Positions 12,295 to 24,515 of a DNA stretch of 64,000 bases are shown here, piece after piece. How positions within the stretch are numbered: position 1 is the stretch's first letter; every line of letters begins with the position of its first letter. The notes under the pieces were generated by a model that worked only from the letters and a program-made list of their open reading frames with translations, had not been told where the DNA came from and did no database searches. This DNA comes from Daphnia pulex (Eukaryota; Arthropoda; Branchiopoda; Diplostraca; Daphniidae), in assembly GCF_021134715.1 (NCBI RefSeq), contig NC_060026.1, positions 2,294,001-2,358,000 on the forward strand. Reading direction: 5' to 3'. A program made the translations under genes and the position numbers.

Positions 12295-13010
12295 ATGGCC
12301 CTTTCGTACTACGACCCTTTGTCGGACTTGTATTTGGGTGTACCTTGTCCTAGAGATCCTTGGGGTGTTTGCCAATGGAGTCCAATGGCCCGTTGGGGAG
12401 AATCGCTGGTGCCGAAGGTCTTGAGCGTTCCTCTCGTAAAATATTCAGCGAATGAAATTGTCAGCGATAAGGAAAAATTCCAGGTAAGTCGTCATTTTGA
12501 ATTTAGCAAGTTAATTATGCAAATTGTATGGTCTAATATCGCTATCTCTTACAACGTAGGTGACTCTCGACCTTGGTGACTTCAAGTCCAACGAGATCAA
12601 CGTGAAACTGGTCGACCGATCCTTGGTGGTTTGCGCCGAACACGAGGAAAAGCCGGACGAGTATGGACACATTTATCGTCACATTAAGCGCAGTTATTTC
12701 CTCCCACGTAACGTCGACTGCGATAAGTTGAACGCAACTTTATCGGACAACGGAACTCTGGTAGTCTGCGCTCAAAAAAAGGCGATTGAAGCGGTGAGTA
12801 ACGATTTTGATTCCATCATTTTTTTCTTTAAATTGTTTCTAATGATTATATGTTTACCGTGAATAGGGAAGTGAGCGTAAAATTGAAGTCAAACAGCTGG
12901 CGCCCGAGTCTAAATCGCAGTCGCAAGTTTCTCAGAAGACCGAGAAGGAAACTGGAAAGGCTAAGGGGACTAATATCCCCGTGACTCACGAAACCGGCAA
13001 GAAGGCTTGA
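12295..13010 (+). CDS. Small heat-shock protein, type B, copy 2
   Basis: Three exons (12295-12483, 12560-12793, 12867-13010) close in phase 0 to 188 residues. The N-terminal arm is MALSYYDPLSDLYLG. The core exon gives LDLGDFKSNEINVKLVDRS, LVVCAEHEEKPDEYGHIYRH and LNATLSDNGTLVVCAQKK. The Lys-rich tail is shorter than in copy 1 and lacks its Cys cluster. Same chaperone family and same divergent partner arrangement as B1. The start is the only ATG between the CTTTAAATA box and the core. Confidence 0.9.
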
Positions 13011-13980
13011 TTAGTGAAAATCGACTCAAATCGTACTGTGGATCGAAATGTTGTGATCAAAATTCATTCATTAAAAAATTAACTTGGAAATGTATTCTGT
13101 TTTGTTTTGAAAAGGAGACGGAAGAATGGGAAATAAAATTCTGAATTACTCTAATTTTGACTTTTGAGACCTAATTTATTATTGCCTAATTTATTGTGAA
13201 TTGTGATTGCTTAATTTTCTCGTAATTGACAAATTTGACAACCCCTAAAAAAAAAATTACTTTGCAGACGCGAAACGAAACAAATCACGATTTCGCAATA
13301 AAATGGCGCGTCACGAACGGCGAACGCATTGAGAGTTGAGACTATTTTATTTTGTGGGCCAAACCGTAGCTTGTCAATAAAAAGTCATCTTCATTTAGTT
13401 AATAACGTTGGATTTCCATACATTCGGCTTGGTGAGCAACGGATTTTAAAACAGTGTTCAAGGGTTCCATTATGACGAAAATGGAACACTCTGCTTAAGG
13501 ATTGGATTGTTATAGTTCACACACAAATTGATTTTCAGTTACTAATGAAATTATACATTTTTTTCCAGGATGTTGCTTATCATGTGTGAGGACTGAGTAG
13601 TTGAAGAAGGTGTGTTTGAAAATAAGTAAGGAACTTGCAACCCAAATTTTCGGTGAGTTAAGTTAACTATTCAACTTGTTATCCTTTATCTAGACATACT
13701 ACCGTGCCTGTTATAGTTCACACATTTAAGAAGCACTACGTGGCTAGGCTAATATGATTGACCATTTATTTCTAAGTTATTCTAAACATGGGTAGTGACA
13801 TACTGTAATACTTAGCAAATTTTTGAAAACAGCAGCGATAATAACCACAAGTCTTTCGTAGTAATTCAATTTTGGTGACTTAAGCAATTCAAAGCTTTCT
13901 GTTAATCATAAAAATCAAACTTTCAATTTGTCAGACATGTTTGCCATACATCAGACAAGTTTATTCGACAGACATGTGAT
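13011..13980. other. Intergenic, sHSP B2 to C1q gene
   Basis: About 970 bp, AT-rich. AATAAA signals of the plus-strand sHSP lie near 13133 and 13296. No coding exon, RNA gene or clear repeat was recognised. Confidence 0.5.
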
Positions 13981-16227
13981 TTACAGTGACTGAGAAATTT
14001 CTTCTTCTAGTTGCCACCCATTGAAATGAGTATAAGCGCCTCCACTCAAGTAAACCCCATGCGACATGCCATTTATCTGCAACCAAATGCTGTCTCTTGC
14101 TTGTAGATGTAAAATCGATTGCAGTGAAAACGTTTCGTATCCTCGATCTTCGATGTTATTCTCGTCAGAATAAGCACGCCCGACGTAATCTTTGATCAAA
14201 TCACTCTCCTTGTACAAAACCACGTTGAAGTAAGCTCGACTAGATGAATGCCCAGGCAAAAACGCCAGACCCGTGAAGGAGAAAAAATATTTTCCGGTTC
14301 GAGCGGCCGTGAAGATTCCCGATGTTAAATTCATAGCTCCTCCGACGTTGAGCACTTCACGGTCAAATGGAATGGGAGTCTCGGTCTGATCGAAGCCATA
14401 GTTTCTCTGAACGTAAAAATAGCAGGGCGCCGATTTGACGTCGGTGTAACCAATCCATTTTTGGAATCCTATTATTGCAATAGTTAAATAATTACGTATT
14501 ATTCCAGACCATTTTTTTTTCAACGTCGTATTGCAGTTTAATTTTTAGATACAGTACGTACCGGAGTCATCTGGTTTCGTAAAGTTGCAGTAAACAGTCT
14601 CAACCATTTCATTTCCCATGACCAAAAATAACCCGCTTTTAATGTGTCCAATCCGACGTAGATCCGCACAGGACGTTGGTATTTTATCGATGGTCTCCAT
14701 TCGGCTCGTTCTCGCTAAATTTCAAACAACGAATTAATTGCTACTGATTCTTAACGTAGGAATTGATTTAACCTTTGCCCCACCTTGTAACTCGGATGTA
14801 AGATTCGCCCTCGTTTCTGTCCAGAATTATAAATTAATCTTTCATTTTCCGTAAATGATTTAAAACTTATTACCGTTCAACTCCCTTGTCAAATTCGCAA
14901 CAAGAACCTGGAGATTATGCCACTCGTCAGTGATGGTTACGTTAGCGTGCTGAACAAAATTGATGGGGGCGGATAGGACGGCGGTCGAGTAACGGACGCT
15001 AATGCTACGATCTTGTAACGAGTTTTTATCCCGACATTGCGTTAAATTCATTTTACTGAGCGTCAGTAGCTTTGGTACAAATTTGTCTCCGTCCCACTCG
15101 ACGTGGTCTTTACTCTCTCGATAGAAATTCGCCAAATCTTCATTTGAAGTGCATCCGTGACGGGTAAATTCACTTTTGACAGATGCTGTTGTTGAAATTA
15201 ATTCCAGGAAATTTACTTCTCCTTCAGATCCCACCACGCCGAAATTTTGATATAGTTCCGACATGTTTCGCTGGGCTTCCGCGTCCAGCTTTTTAAATGT
15301 TTTGTTCAAAGTGTAGGACATTTTATCCGGTCGATAATTGTTGTCGTTCCAAAACACCGATTCCCACATTTGATTGTTTTGCTCTTTGACGGTCATCATG
15401 GAGAGCATCTCTTTCACCGTGTTGTAGATTTCCGATTCAGAAATGGAGGAAACCATATCCGAGTCTCCGAGCGTGTCGATTAGAATGTTGGTTGTCGTTT
15501 CTGTTAGGAGTCGCTTCTCATCGTTGGCCGTCAGAAAAACTTGTTCGTCAAATTGTTGCAGTAGATTTTGAACCATTTCACCTGAAACCATATTAGCGAT
15601 GCGAATGCTGATATCTTTTGTTTGCCACACCTGTGATGTCAAGCCAAAAAGCAGTTTAAAATGGCCAAACTGTTCGGGGTTGGAGCGCATACCAACTGCC
15701 AGTTGGTCGCAGACTTTCCGTTCAAAACACAGTAGGGAAAATTGAAGCGATTTTTGGAGCTGATATGGTAGCCAGTGGGTCGTCAAGTAAAAGGCTGTTG
15801 AAGGCATCGTGCTGGTCAGGATGACCTTGTCTAAAGGAATGATTTGCACTTGATGATCATTCACTTGATGGCCGACTATTTTGCTCAAATATTTTGCCAC
15901 TTCATTTTCGACTTTTTCGTTCCACATTTCAATGCGGAATCGGACCTCGGCTTGTTTTCTCACGTTGTTAAAGCCACTGACGGCGCTTTTATGGTCCAGT
16001 AGAGCGATGGGTGCGTAGACATACTTTTTATCGTTGGGATTGGCCGTCTCTAACTTGTTATTTGCGTGTTCGTAAATGTTGACACGGAAACTTCCGTACG
16101 GCATTGAGCAAAGTTCATTGGGTATGATGCGCAGTTTTTCCCAAAGAGTGTCGCTGTCGGATGAACACACGAACGTCATCAAATGCGTTGCGAATAGCGC
16201 TAGTCTCGCCATGAATAGCGGGTACAT
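13981..16227 (-). CDS. Secreted C1q-domain protein
   Basis: Four exons (16227-14874, 14816-14784, 14714-14562, 14468-13981) close in phase to 675 residues. A signal peptide (LALFATHLMTFVCS) is followed by about 430 residues of unrecognised, mostly helical sequence. A short segment PTSCADLRRIGHIKSG...VETVYCNF resembles the start of a fibrinogen-C/COLFI-type domain. The last 150 or so residues form a C1q beta-sandwich: AGTG-like FTAARTGKYFFSFTGLAFL, a middle strand with AYFNVVLYKESDL, and the terminal GGAYTHFNGWQLEE. C1q-like proteins are secreted recognition molecules in invertebrate immunity; the actual ligand is unknown. Several N-glycosylation sequons (NLT, NVT) fit secretion. No transmembrane segment is seen. 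The function of the long N-terminal region is not recognised. Confidence 0.82.
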
Positions 16228-17367
16228 TTTGATTCAAAAATTAATGACGTAACCGGACGTAACACTTTCTTGAAAACCTTGCGATTTTGCTGTCTCTTAC
16301 GTTGTCGATATTTTATCTTTACACAGACAATTTCAGTTGAATTAAATAATGCCTTGGGCCTAGATGCAGGTGAAATGTCTTACCTTTCAAATGTGATTGT
16401 TCTGCGGCGATTGACTCACGAGAAAACCTCTGGATGATATAACTAAAGAGTCGACAGTTGCGAAAATGAAAAATAGACTCGGGCGATGCTACGTCACGAA
16501 TGTTTGCCCCCAGAATTTTTGGCACGTCTGTGTTACTTTGTGGAAAATCCTACTACGTAGGCATGTAGCAATCGCAGCGTGCAGTATTGCACAAGGAGAA
16601 ACTGCGAAGCTGAGATAGTCTGCGTACAATCTTTTGTAAAAATAAACCGTCTGGAAAGAAGGCTAGTTTGGTGTAGCGCTAGAAATAGACATGTCCGTTT
16701 GTCTATAACACACATGTAAATCCTGGCCAATTTCGCTTCGCCGATAATAGAAGTAGTTAAAAAGCCTAATAGCTTTGATGTATAGCGATCGTAAAAAACC
16801 GTCTTCAACATTCTAAATTTTCTTCTTTATCTTATTTATTTCTTTATTTCTTTTTATTATTATTTACAGGAGGCCCAATCTACTAGTGCCAGAGAGATGG
16901 GGGGTAATCGACCGATTACGTTTGTGGCGATGTACAAGATTGCTAAGCTGGTGGCGGCTGTTAGTATAAGGTAAGCCACCCAACGTTTTGTTACTATGCG
17001 TCAAGTATCGACCAACTTGCTTCATTTCTTGCCAATCATACGGCCAATTGAATAAGAGTCATTGAGATGGCTCTCATTGCGAACACGTTTTTTTTTACAC
17101 ACAATTTTGAGTTTTAAGAAAGTGAGTCTAGCTAAAGAAGAATATTGGGTACACAATAAGGAAGTTCAAGAGTAGTTCTATATCGAATTAATTTATTTTT
17201 TCAGAATAGGGTTGATCCTAGTTACATAATTATAAAATTTGATTTCAATTCTCAAAACAATAGTACTCTAAATCCGACTACATGCATGTATAAATTAATT
17301 GATTGTGGTCTCGATCGCCGAAAGAAAACGTCCAACAACTTTTTCCAAATGTATTCCGCCGGATTTC
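16228..17367. other. Intergenic with one exon-like segment
   Basis: 1.1 kb. A plus-strand stretch at about 16870-16971 is bounded by TTTACAG and GTAAGCC and is open in one frame (EAQSTSAREMGGNRPITFVA...), but no partner exon or family was found. The rest looks non-coding. Confidence 0.3.
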
Positions 17368-19564
17368 TTATCTTTCTTGGTAGTCGAGGCAAAATCCAGT
17401 GTTGCTAACGTCGGCCAAAGCTCGAACGGTATTTGTCGTAAGGTCCTCAGTCACTGCAGTTTCTTGGCCGTCAGTTCGATAGGTGAGCTTAAACGGTTTG
17501 ATGGGAGCTGTGATTATAATTAACATTAGTCAACTGCTGCTTGCATTTCACTCAGTAAACTTAAAAAAAATCGTCTAGGGACTTACTGCACACTTGGACA
17601 CTGGGTTGAGTTCCGGATATGAAAACTCCGGGTTGCCGTACTGTATTGCCCTCGCCGCATGGCACATTTGCAAAAATGACAGAGCCAGGTGATGGGTTCA
17701 GTTCGTTTCCGCAGTAGCGGTCGGCTTCGACGTTATTGGCGTCTCTTCCGCCGGGGATAAGAAGATAATCGTACAAGCAGGTCGCAACAGTTATTCCCGA
17801 TAGGCGGGTCTGATCGGTGTAAGTTGTGCCCACAGCGGAATTGAGTGCGGCATCAGGGTTCGGGGCGAATCCAATTGAATTAGTACCAGAACCCACGAGG
17901 TAAACAGCGGGCGGAGTAGTGATGGAGAAAGCGTCGCCATTCGTGACCGTGCAAGGTGACAAGCACATCTTGGTCGCTTTCTACTTAATCGTACCGCAGA
18001 TAATGAATTCGCAATTTTAAATTTTGTTTGAATTTGAATCACCAAAGTTTATTCTGACCTGTGATGAAATCAGTTCAGTCCTGAAGCAAATGTTGTAATT
18101 TTGACTGTTGAGTTGGCGAGTTCCAGCGACGTCCATCCAGTTAAACGAGCTGACTTTGCCGCTGATGGCGGTAAAATACTGGAGGCAATCGACGGGAGCT
18201 AAAAGAGTCAACAAGTCAATAATTGGCTTTTTTCAAATTTTTTCTCACAACTTTACCGAGGTATTTGGTCCCGCACGGGAGCATTGCGATTTTAATGTTC
18301 CACGTACGGTTGATTGTCGTCCCACTTGCAAAATTGAACATGAGCTGGACGTCGATTGGGTTATTTGACGACGTAGGAACATGAAGGTACACTAGCGCAT
18401 AAATATTTAAAGTTTTATACCGACCAACTTATTTAATTATGATCTGATATTTTGCTTACTGTGTTGTCCCGTATTGTCTCCACAAATGGTAGGCACCGCA
18501 TTTGATACACCACCGACCTGAAATGTATCAGTGCACGTTCCAGCTGTTGGTTGGGAGGTGGTGAAGGACACGAAATCCAAGCTGAATGGAATAGGAAAAC
18601 TTAATTCTTATTTTTCGACAGTAAATGACTAAGGTAGAATTCATTTATACCGAATTTGACAGATGGGTTTTAACGATTGTTCCACAAACTTGGGGTCCAT
18701 TCGGACAGTCAGCGAGCAAGGATTGCGTAAGGCCGTAGTCGGTGTTTGCCAGTAGGTGTTGTTTAGAGTAACGATTGCGCCACACGAATTAACCACGTCT
18801 ATTCAAAGAATTTGTTTGATATCTCATTAAAATCCTTTTTTGAATTATTTTTTAGTGGCTTACTGATGCAACAGACTTGTCCCTGGTTGCAGGAACTACC
18901 AGGCCGGCCACCGAATAAAGAACAAACGGCCCCGGGAGTGCAAATTCCTTCATCCCCACTGGGTGACGTGCAGGTATTGAAGGTGCCGAGTGGATTATTG
19001 GAATTCGGATTCACCGAAATGGGTACTAACTTGGCGAGGGTAACTAAAGGCCTCCACGTATTTGCGGGTGTGAATCTGTTGTTGAAGAGGCCGGTGTTGA
19101 CTAGACTGGCACCTAAGCCTCCCAACCGACCTTCTAGTGTGTTCTCTTCTTCATCTGCTTGATCTGTTTAGAATTGATTAATTTCAATTGATTCCATCAG
19201 GACCTGTAGGAAATATCTCAAGTTTGACTCACCTCTGTTGAAGTAGTTTTTAAACGGGTTTTTACTGGGTCGCAACTTGTTCAATGGCGTTCTCCCCTCA
19301 TAAAGATTTGCGTAATCTTGTTTAAGATGATTAAAATTTGTGTTATTATTTTTATTTCACGCTTGACATTTTCTTCTTACCTGGGAGACGAGGGCTAGGC
19401 TTGTTGTACAGAGCGTTCCACGTATCGGCGGTGAATCCGTACGCCTTGGCAAAGTACTCATCTGATTGCTGTCTGACTAATAGCTCTTCTTCGTTATCGT
19501 CCTCACAAGCTCTGCTGGCTTGCAACATCCAAACGACCAAAAGAATTAGACAAAATTTCGACAT
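17368..19564 (-). CDS. Secreted clip-like/CUB domain protein
   Basis: Nine exons (19564-19381, 19316-19233, 19163-18864, 18798-18651, 18581-18460, 18391-18257, 18198-18059, 17980-17587, 17507-17368) all close in phase to 548 residues. The signal peptide MSKFCLILLVVWMLQASRA is followed by an acidic pro-like region and a Cys-rich, clip-like module (CTSPSGDEGICTPGAVC...CNQGQVCCIS, about residues 150-190). CUB-type folds follow; the first is typical (CGAIVTLNNTYWQTP...CQIRLDFVSF), and later ones carry DYLLIPGG, DRYCG and a closing GFCLDYQE. This is a known arthropod architecture of extracellular CUB proteins of unknown role; no protease domain is present. Start: second ATG of the exon chosen because it begins the signal peptide (an in-frame ATG lies at 19585). 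A minus-strand TATA box lies at 19662-19669. Confidence 0.85.
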
Positions 19565-19661
19565 GATTTTTTGGTTAGTTAACACTTTTCACTCTCCACT
19601 TTGTTCTAAGCTGCTGTAGAGTCTTGCCGAAGACTTGAACATTTTTCCGGATTCCCATGTC

Positions 19662-19669
19662 TTATATAC
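19662..19669 (-). promoter_or_regulatory. TATA box of the CUB gene
   Basis: Reads GTATATAAG on the minus strand, about 100 bases upstream of the chosen ATG, which leaves room for a short 5' UTR. Confidence 0.6.
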
Positions 19670-20290
19670 TCCGGCCCAGTTATAGGTGTGGTTAGAATCG
19701 TTATATACCTGTTTCCCAATCGCTTACCTTATTTCTCTCGCCGACCTGGTGCTCCGTTGAAATCAAACACTCGACCCCTCCGATGGCCTTAAAATGGCTT
19801 TTCCCATCAATGCGGGCGTGTTACACTATATGGCCGCCGCTGTCAATAGTCGGGTGAAATTTATGGGCGGGTTATTAATTATACGACCTATCGTTATGAC
19901 GATAAGTTGGAGGACGGCGGTCATCATGCCATCTGGGTCAGTCTGTGTCGGCTTGACTGCTTTAGTGTGATGGCAATATGTCGTAAAAGAAGATGAAGTC
20001 ATTGGGAAGTCCTTTTCTGACGTACAAGACATTAAAATATTTCGAACAAATTTTCAAAAGATTTTTACGCGCGTTTATATCAGTTCCGCATTTTGACAGT
20101 TCAAGTCGAGTTTGTTGACCGCAACCTTCGCTCAAAGAGTCAAACGGAAAATGAGAGCGATCCATTTATGCCAATTTTTATCGTACGAAAATCCCAGTAG
20201 TTGGTACATGTTTAGTCCAAAACCCATTTAACTGCTTGCTCCGATTATTGCAGAGCGGTCAAATTTTATACGTAGGAATAAAAATGAACG

Positions 20291-21592
20291 ATGAAACAAA
20301 TTTGCATAAATGGCACCACGTCGTTTTTCTTTTTTAGTCGAGAGAATTCCAGTTTTGTCGGCCGACCGGCACATTCCGCAAGTTTACACGCTATAGTGTG
20401 TGTGTGTGCGATACATTCCAGCAAGCTGATGGTTGCCGGACATCGGCGGGCATTGACCGATACAGTTACTACGCGGATGTAAAATAATTCCTATCGTTTA
20501 GGAAAAACAAGCTTAGCTTTTTCTGGGACTTGATAGACGAATCATTTTTAGCCTTATTCGCTTTGTCAACTGGAGATATCATGGTGTATCAAAACTCAGT
20601 TATTCCTTTGCATCTGAAAGGACATCAGGGCAATGTGTATGATCTTGAATGGAACAAGAATGAAGGCGGAGAGGGTTGGCGTTTACTTTCCTGCGGTGCG
20701 GACTGCACTGCTCGAGTTTGGAACGATTCCAATGACGTGGTTTTGCCTCATCCAGCTTACGTGTACAGCGCCCGTTTCGGCGAATCCGACGACCGTGTAG
20801 TCACTGGATGTTTCGATCAGCTGATACGGTTATGGGAATTAAATTCATCGACACCTCGTCTAATAAGCACCTATGTCCAGCACAGGGCACCGATCAACAG
20901 CCTCTGCTGGGACTCCCATGGAAGATTATTTAGCGCAGATGCGAAAGGTTCCATTTGTGTCTGGAACTCGACCATTTCTGGCTTACATTTTGAAAAGTAT
21001 TTGTTATTTTTTATTGTAATATTACGTGATAACTATCTGACTTTTTTTTCCCTCTTCAATCAACAGGATCCTCAACGAATCTAGTGAAGAATATCGCAAT
21101 GAAACTCCCATCAACTGCCTCTGCTTTCATCCTTCTGGAGGCAGATTACTAGTCCACTACAGAGGAAGTCAGATGTGTTTGCTCGAGCCAAAGTCTGGTC
21201 TTAAATTGATTTCGTACAGTGGCATCTATAACCCAAGGTATAGTCTAATAGCATACAGGCATAGTCTAAATAGCTCTGGCGAAAAGCATTATCATTTATC
21301 ATTTAAACTGATAATCAATATTTGATATGGAAATGTTGTTGGCAGGCTGAGACTGGCAAGTAGCATCAGTCCGTGCGGTGGTTACGTGATATCCGGCAGT
21401 GAGGATGGTTCTGTTCACTGGTTTGATTTGGAGCGGGGTGATCTTGTAGCCGTTACAACCTTGGCCACGTCTACAATTGATCCCGTCATGGCGGTCGCTT
21501 TCCACCCCACTTGTCACGCCATAGCCTTGTGTTCATTGAGCTCGCAATGTTTTTCAGTTTTAGAATTTTTAAGCGTTTTCCGTGTATTCTAG
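20291..21592 (+). CDS. AHI1: AHI1/jouberin-like WD40 protein, short or truncated
   Basis: Exons 20502-20996, 21067-21237 and 21346-21592 close in phase and encode six WD40-type blades: GHQGNVYDLEWN...ARVWN, LPHPAYVYSARF...VVTGCFDQLIRLWE, HRAPINSLCWDS...SICVWN, ETPINCLCFHPSGGRLLVHY, SISPCGGYVISGSEDGSVHW and PVMAVAFHPTCHAIALCS. The LPHPxxVY, VVTGCxDxxIRxW, CLxxHPxGxRLLxH and SGSEDG signatures are those of AHI1 (jouberin), a ciliary transition-zone protein. An upstream piece 20291-20478 stays in phase only if a 23-nt intron (20479-20501) is removed, which is below a normal intron size; read through, it hits a stop. The long N-terminus and the C-terminal SH3 domain of AHI1 are absent. It is therefore either a lineage-specific short form or a decaying partial copy. 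Confidence 0.6.
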
Positions 21593-21785
21593 CTACTGTA
21601 TTTTCAATAGCAGTGTTGGCTATATAAGAAGTTTTATTTGTCATCGTTCCAGGTTACTCATATATTTTCTTACTGGATTACTGGAAGGAATGGGAGAGTG
21701 GAAGGAGTAGAAGAAGCGTCTGGAGAATCAGTGGAAAAGCCATAATCCGGGAACCAGTTAGAAACGAATCATAAAATGAAATTAA

Positions 21786-21917
21786 GGACCACCAGGAGTA
21801 CCAGGAGCACCAGGAGCACCAGGAAGACCAGGAGGACCAGGAAGACCAGGAGGACCCGCTGCTCCGTCAGCACCTGCTGCTCCGGATTATTATCCTGTTT
21901 ATTCACAATCAGATTAG
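21786..21917 (+). other. Possible collagen-like terminal exon
   Basis: After an AG (ATTAAG) the frame reads seven Gly-X-Y triplets (GPPGVPGAPGAPGRPGGPGR and onward), then PAAPSAPAAPDYYPVYSQSD and a stop at 21915-21917. Stops lie directly upstream in the same frame, so it needs a splice acceptor at 21785. It may be a real last exon, a relic, or a simple GGACCA-type repeat. It overlaps the outer edge of the palindrome. Confidence 0.3.
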
Positions 21918-21929
21918 GGCTTATCCACT

Positions 21930-24500
21930 GTCTCATTTTCAACTTTTTCTTCCTTGTTGATTCTGTCAATATTTATTCGTAACCCAATTTTGTTTTAAAT
22001 TTAGATAAACAGCATTCCGTTTGGAGAAACTACCGCGATGTCGGTCGAATTCTTCTTAATTTCTTTTAATCCCCTCTATCCTTGTGTACACCAGTGCGTG
22101 AGTGTATTCACGAGGACGTCCTTTCTTGTGGATGCATATTTTCCAGGCTTAAAGGTAGGAAAAATGTATCTCTATTCTTCCTTTTTTAATATTTTGTGTC
22201 GTTGATAAAGCAATGTGCAACTAGAAAATTTTCCGAGCAAGAGGGACCTGCACGCTACACCTGTGCACCTTCTCGTTTATTAAGAAAATGAACAGTAACT
22301 TTAAACTTGAATTCTCCCCCGTGCATTTGTTTTTCTCTTTTGATGTTCATCAAACGGGTTGGATTCTTACACAAGGATCTTGGCGTTTCTGACTCATTTT
22401 TATTGAAAATTGGACGTTTCCATACTTTCCAAAGTGAGTGGACTAGTAGTACACCTTGGAGTGAAATCGATAGCATGGTAAAATACCTCTAAGATAATAT
22501 ACCAAGTCGATAATAGCGTTGTTAGGTGTCGTGCATGTATCACCTCATATATTGTCTATGTTTGTGTGTGTGCTGTTCAACATCAGCTGGTTCTTTCTTC
22601 ACGTTTGACAGTTTGTTTTTCTTAGGTGTTGGAGGTATATTGGAGGTATTCGTTTATTCAAATGTGACCACAACTCGAGACAATTTCCTTAAATAGAAAA
22701 TAGGATCAACTGTGCGGAGCTGTTTTCCCTTTATTCGTTTTCTTTTTCCGTCAGCAGGTGACACATTCCTTTTTACTCTGCTAGGATTTTCATTCTTGTT
22801 TTCTTTTCTTTTTAAAAGGGCGTTTCCAAGATGAATTGGCTGGTTCAACAGGTGAAATCTATCGGCATTCCTGCACCTGTTTACCTCCCACATGGTCTCG
22901 GAACGATAGGAATAAGTGTCACGTAATAATGATCCCTACTTCTTCGTCTATACAACGTAATTGAATAACTGTGTATTGTTTACTGTGTAGGTGAGAGCTG
23001 TAGTGAAAACAACACTTGGATAAGGCAAACTTGTTTGTTCAACAAGCTTCTTCGCCTCGGAGGGTGCGGTGCAACACAATTCACGCGTAATCACGTAATC
23101 GAGTGATCTGGTATGGAAGCGCGTAATAAGATGAAGGAAATAAAGACGGTAACCAACAATCTCTTCGCCAACTGGTTTCGACTGCTTCGAGAAGTTAAAC
23201 GCCATCATTTCCAAGACAGGTGAGCAGACACTTCGATATCTCATAAAGCCCTTAACCGCGTGACGTTAGTTAACTAAAACATCACAATTTGACTGGAAGA
23301 TATCCAGACAAATTTGATTCATTGTGTATTGTTAGAAGCCATAATTTCAGTTGAGGGAAGGTACTTGATGTCATTTGACGAATTTGGGCGAAATTTGGGC
23401 TGATTGCGCCTTTCATTTAGAGGAGGAAAATAATCCCTTAAAATGCCATCATTTGCTTTGCCCGCACCGTTTATTCTTTCATTTCAATTGCCTTCAGGTA
23501 TAGATATCAATCACTAATTTATCGTGCGAATAATCCAAGTCGAGGCAAAACGAGTCAGTGACTGGAAGACGTTAGACTATTCGATGAGATGGAGCTGGTT
23601 TGGTTTAGCGAAAATTCTGAATGAATTCGTCGGCCGAGCAGCCAAATTTATGTATTCAAATCATAGCAAATGTGTCATAAAATCGAATGCACTTTGATTT
23701 AGACGGCCACTAGTCGTCGCTTTATGTACCTTCAATATGTCGGCCACACTTTTATCGACATCGTCTTCTTCGGGTAACCGATCCAAGGAGACCAATAGTT
23801 GTCGAACGCCGCAACTTTGAGCATGCTTCAATGCGATATAGCGCACCCGACTTGCTGTAAAAACAAACGATTTAAATCGGCAAATGAGAGGATATCGAAG
23901 CAGTCAACATGATATGCTACTTTACCTTATCTCTTGTTCTCAATCAATGTGACATAAAGTTCTACGTGTAAATCATTTTAACCAAAAGTCTGGCTGCCTG
24001 CCACTATGCTCATTCGTTTTTTTTTTCTTCTTTTTTCATTTAGTTTTTCTGTTGTTTTTTCGGCCCGCCATGACCAGGTAAGTTCCCTTATTTTGAGGTC
24101 ATAGATAAGTAAGATAGAGAGAGATTAATTGGCTTTAATGTTATAGTGCATATAGTGTTGTTATTGAATTTCCACAGCTAAGAAATTAAAGACCAAATAA
24201 CAAGCCATCCTAATAGGTCTCCGTCGGTAACATATAGTCCAGCGGGTATTGATTCGCGATAAACAAATCATATCAGAACTAGCTGAAACCAAATTATTCC
24301 CAAGTCACTCTGTTTGACATTCGGCAGCGCGTGCGCTTTTTCATTTTTAGAGCAAATGCTTTGTTTTCACTCAAAAATTCTAAAGTTTGTCGCGAGTTTT
24401 AAAAGTTATCCGCGTTGATTAAAATTCATTTTTGAAAGAAAAAAAAAAAAAAACTTGAAACCTTTTAAAGAGAAAGCAAAATACAGCGAATTGTGTACAC
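21930..24500. other. Outer part of left arm: mostly non-coding with relics
   Basis: No complete gene. A minus-strand exon-like block at 23854-23730 (125 nt, AG/GT borders) reads SCGVRQLLVSLDRLPEEDDV and onward; its mirror on the right has a 1-base loss. A plus-strand stretch near 23130-23215 reads NNLFANWFRLLREVKRHHFQ, faintly like the nuclease (KEN) end of IRE1-type proteins. A minus-strand frame at 22948-23244 is open in both arms but unrecognised. Confidence 0.35.
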
Positions 24501-24515
24501 ACGCAAGGACGTAAT

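Noticed and set aside
21776-21982. Arg/Thr/Ser repeat frame (RSTRSTRKTRRTR) and its antisense Leu/Val-rich frame
   Set aside because: Other-frame readings of the GGACCA-type repeat; only the Gly-X-Y frame is plausible.
22654-22893. Minus-strand frame of 79 codons (NRCRNADRFHLLNQPIHLGN...), open in both arms
   Set aside because: Lys/Arg/Asn-rich, no domain, no convincing splice partners; openness in both arms follows from recent duplication.
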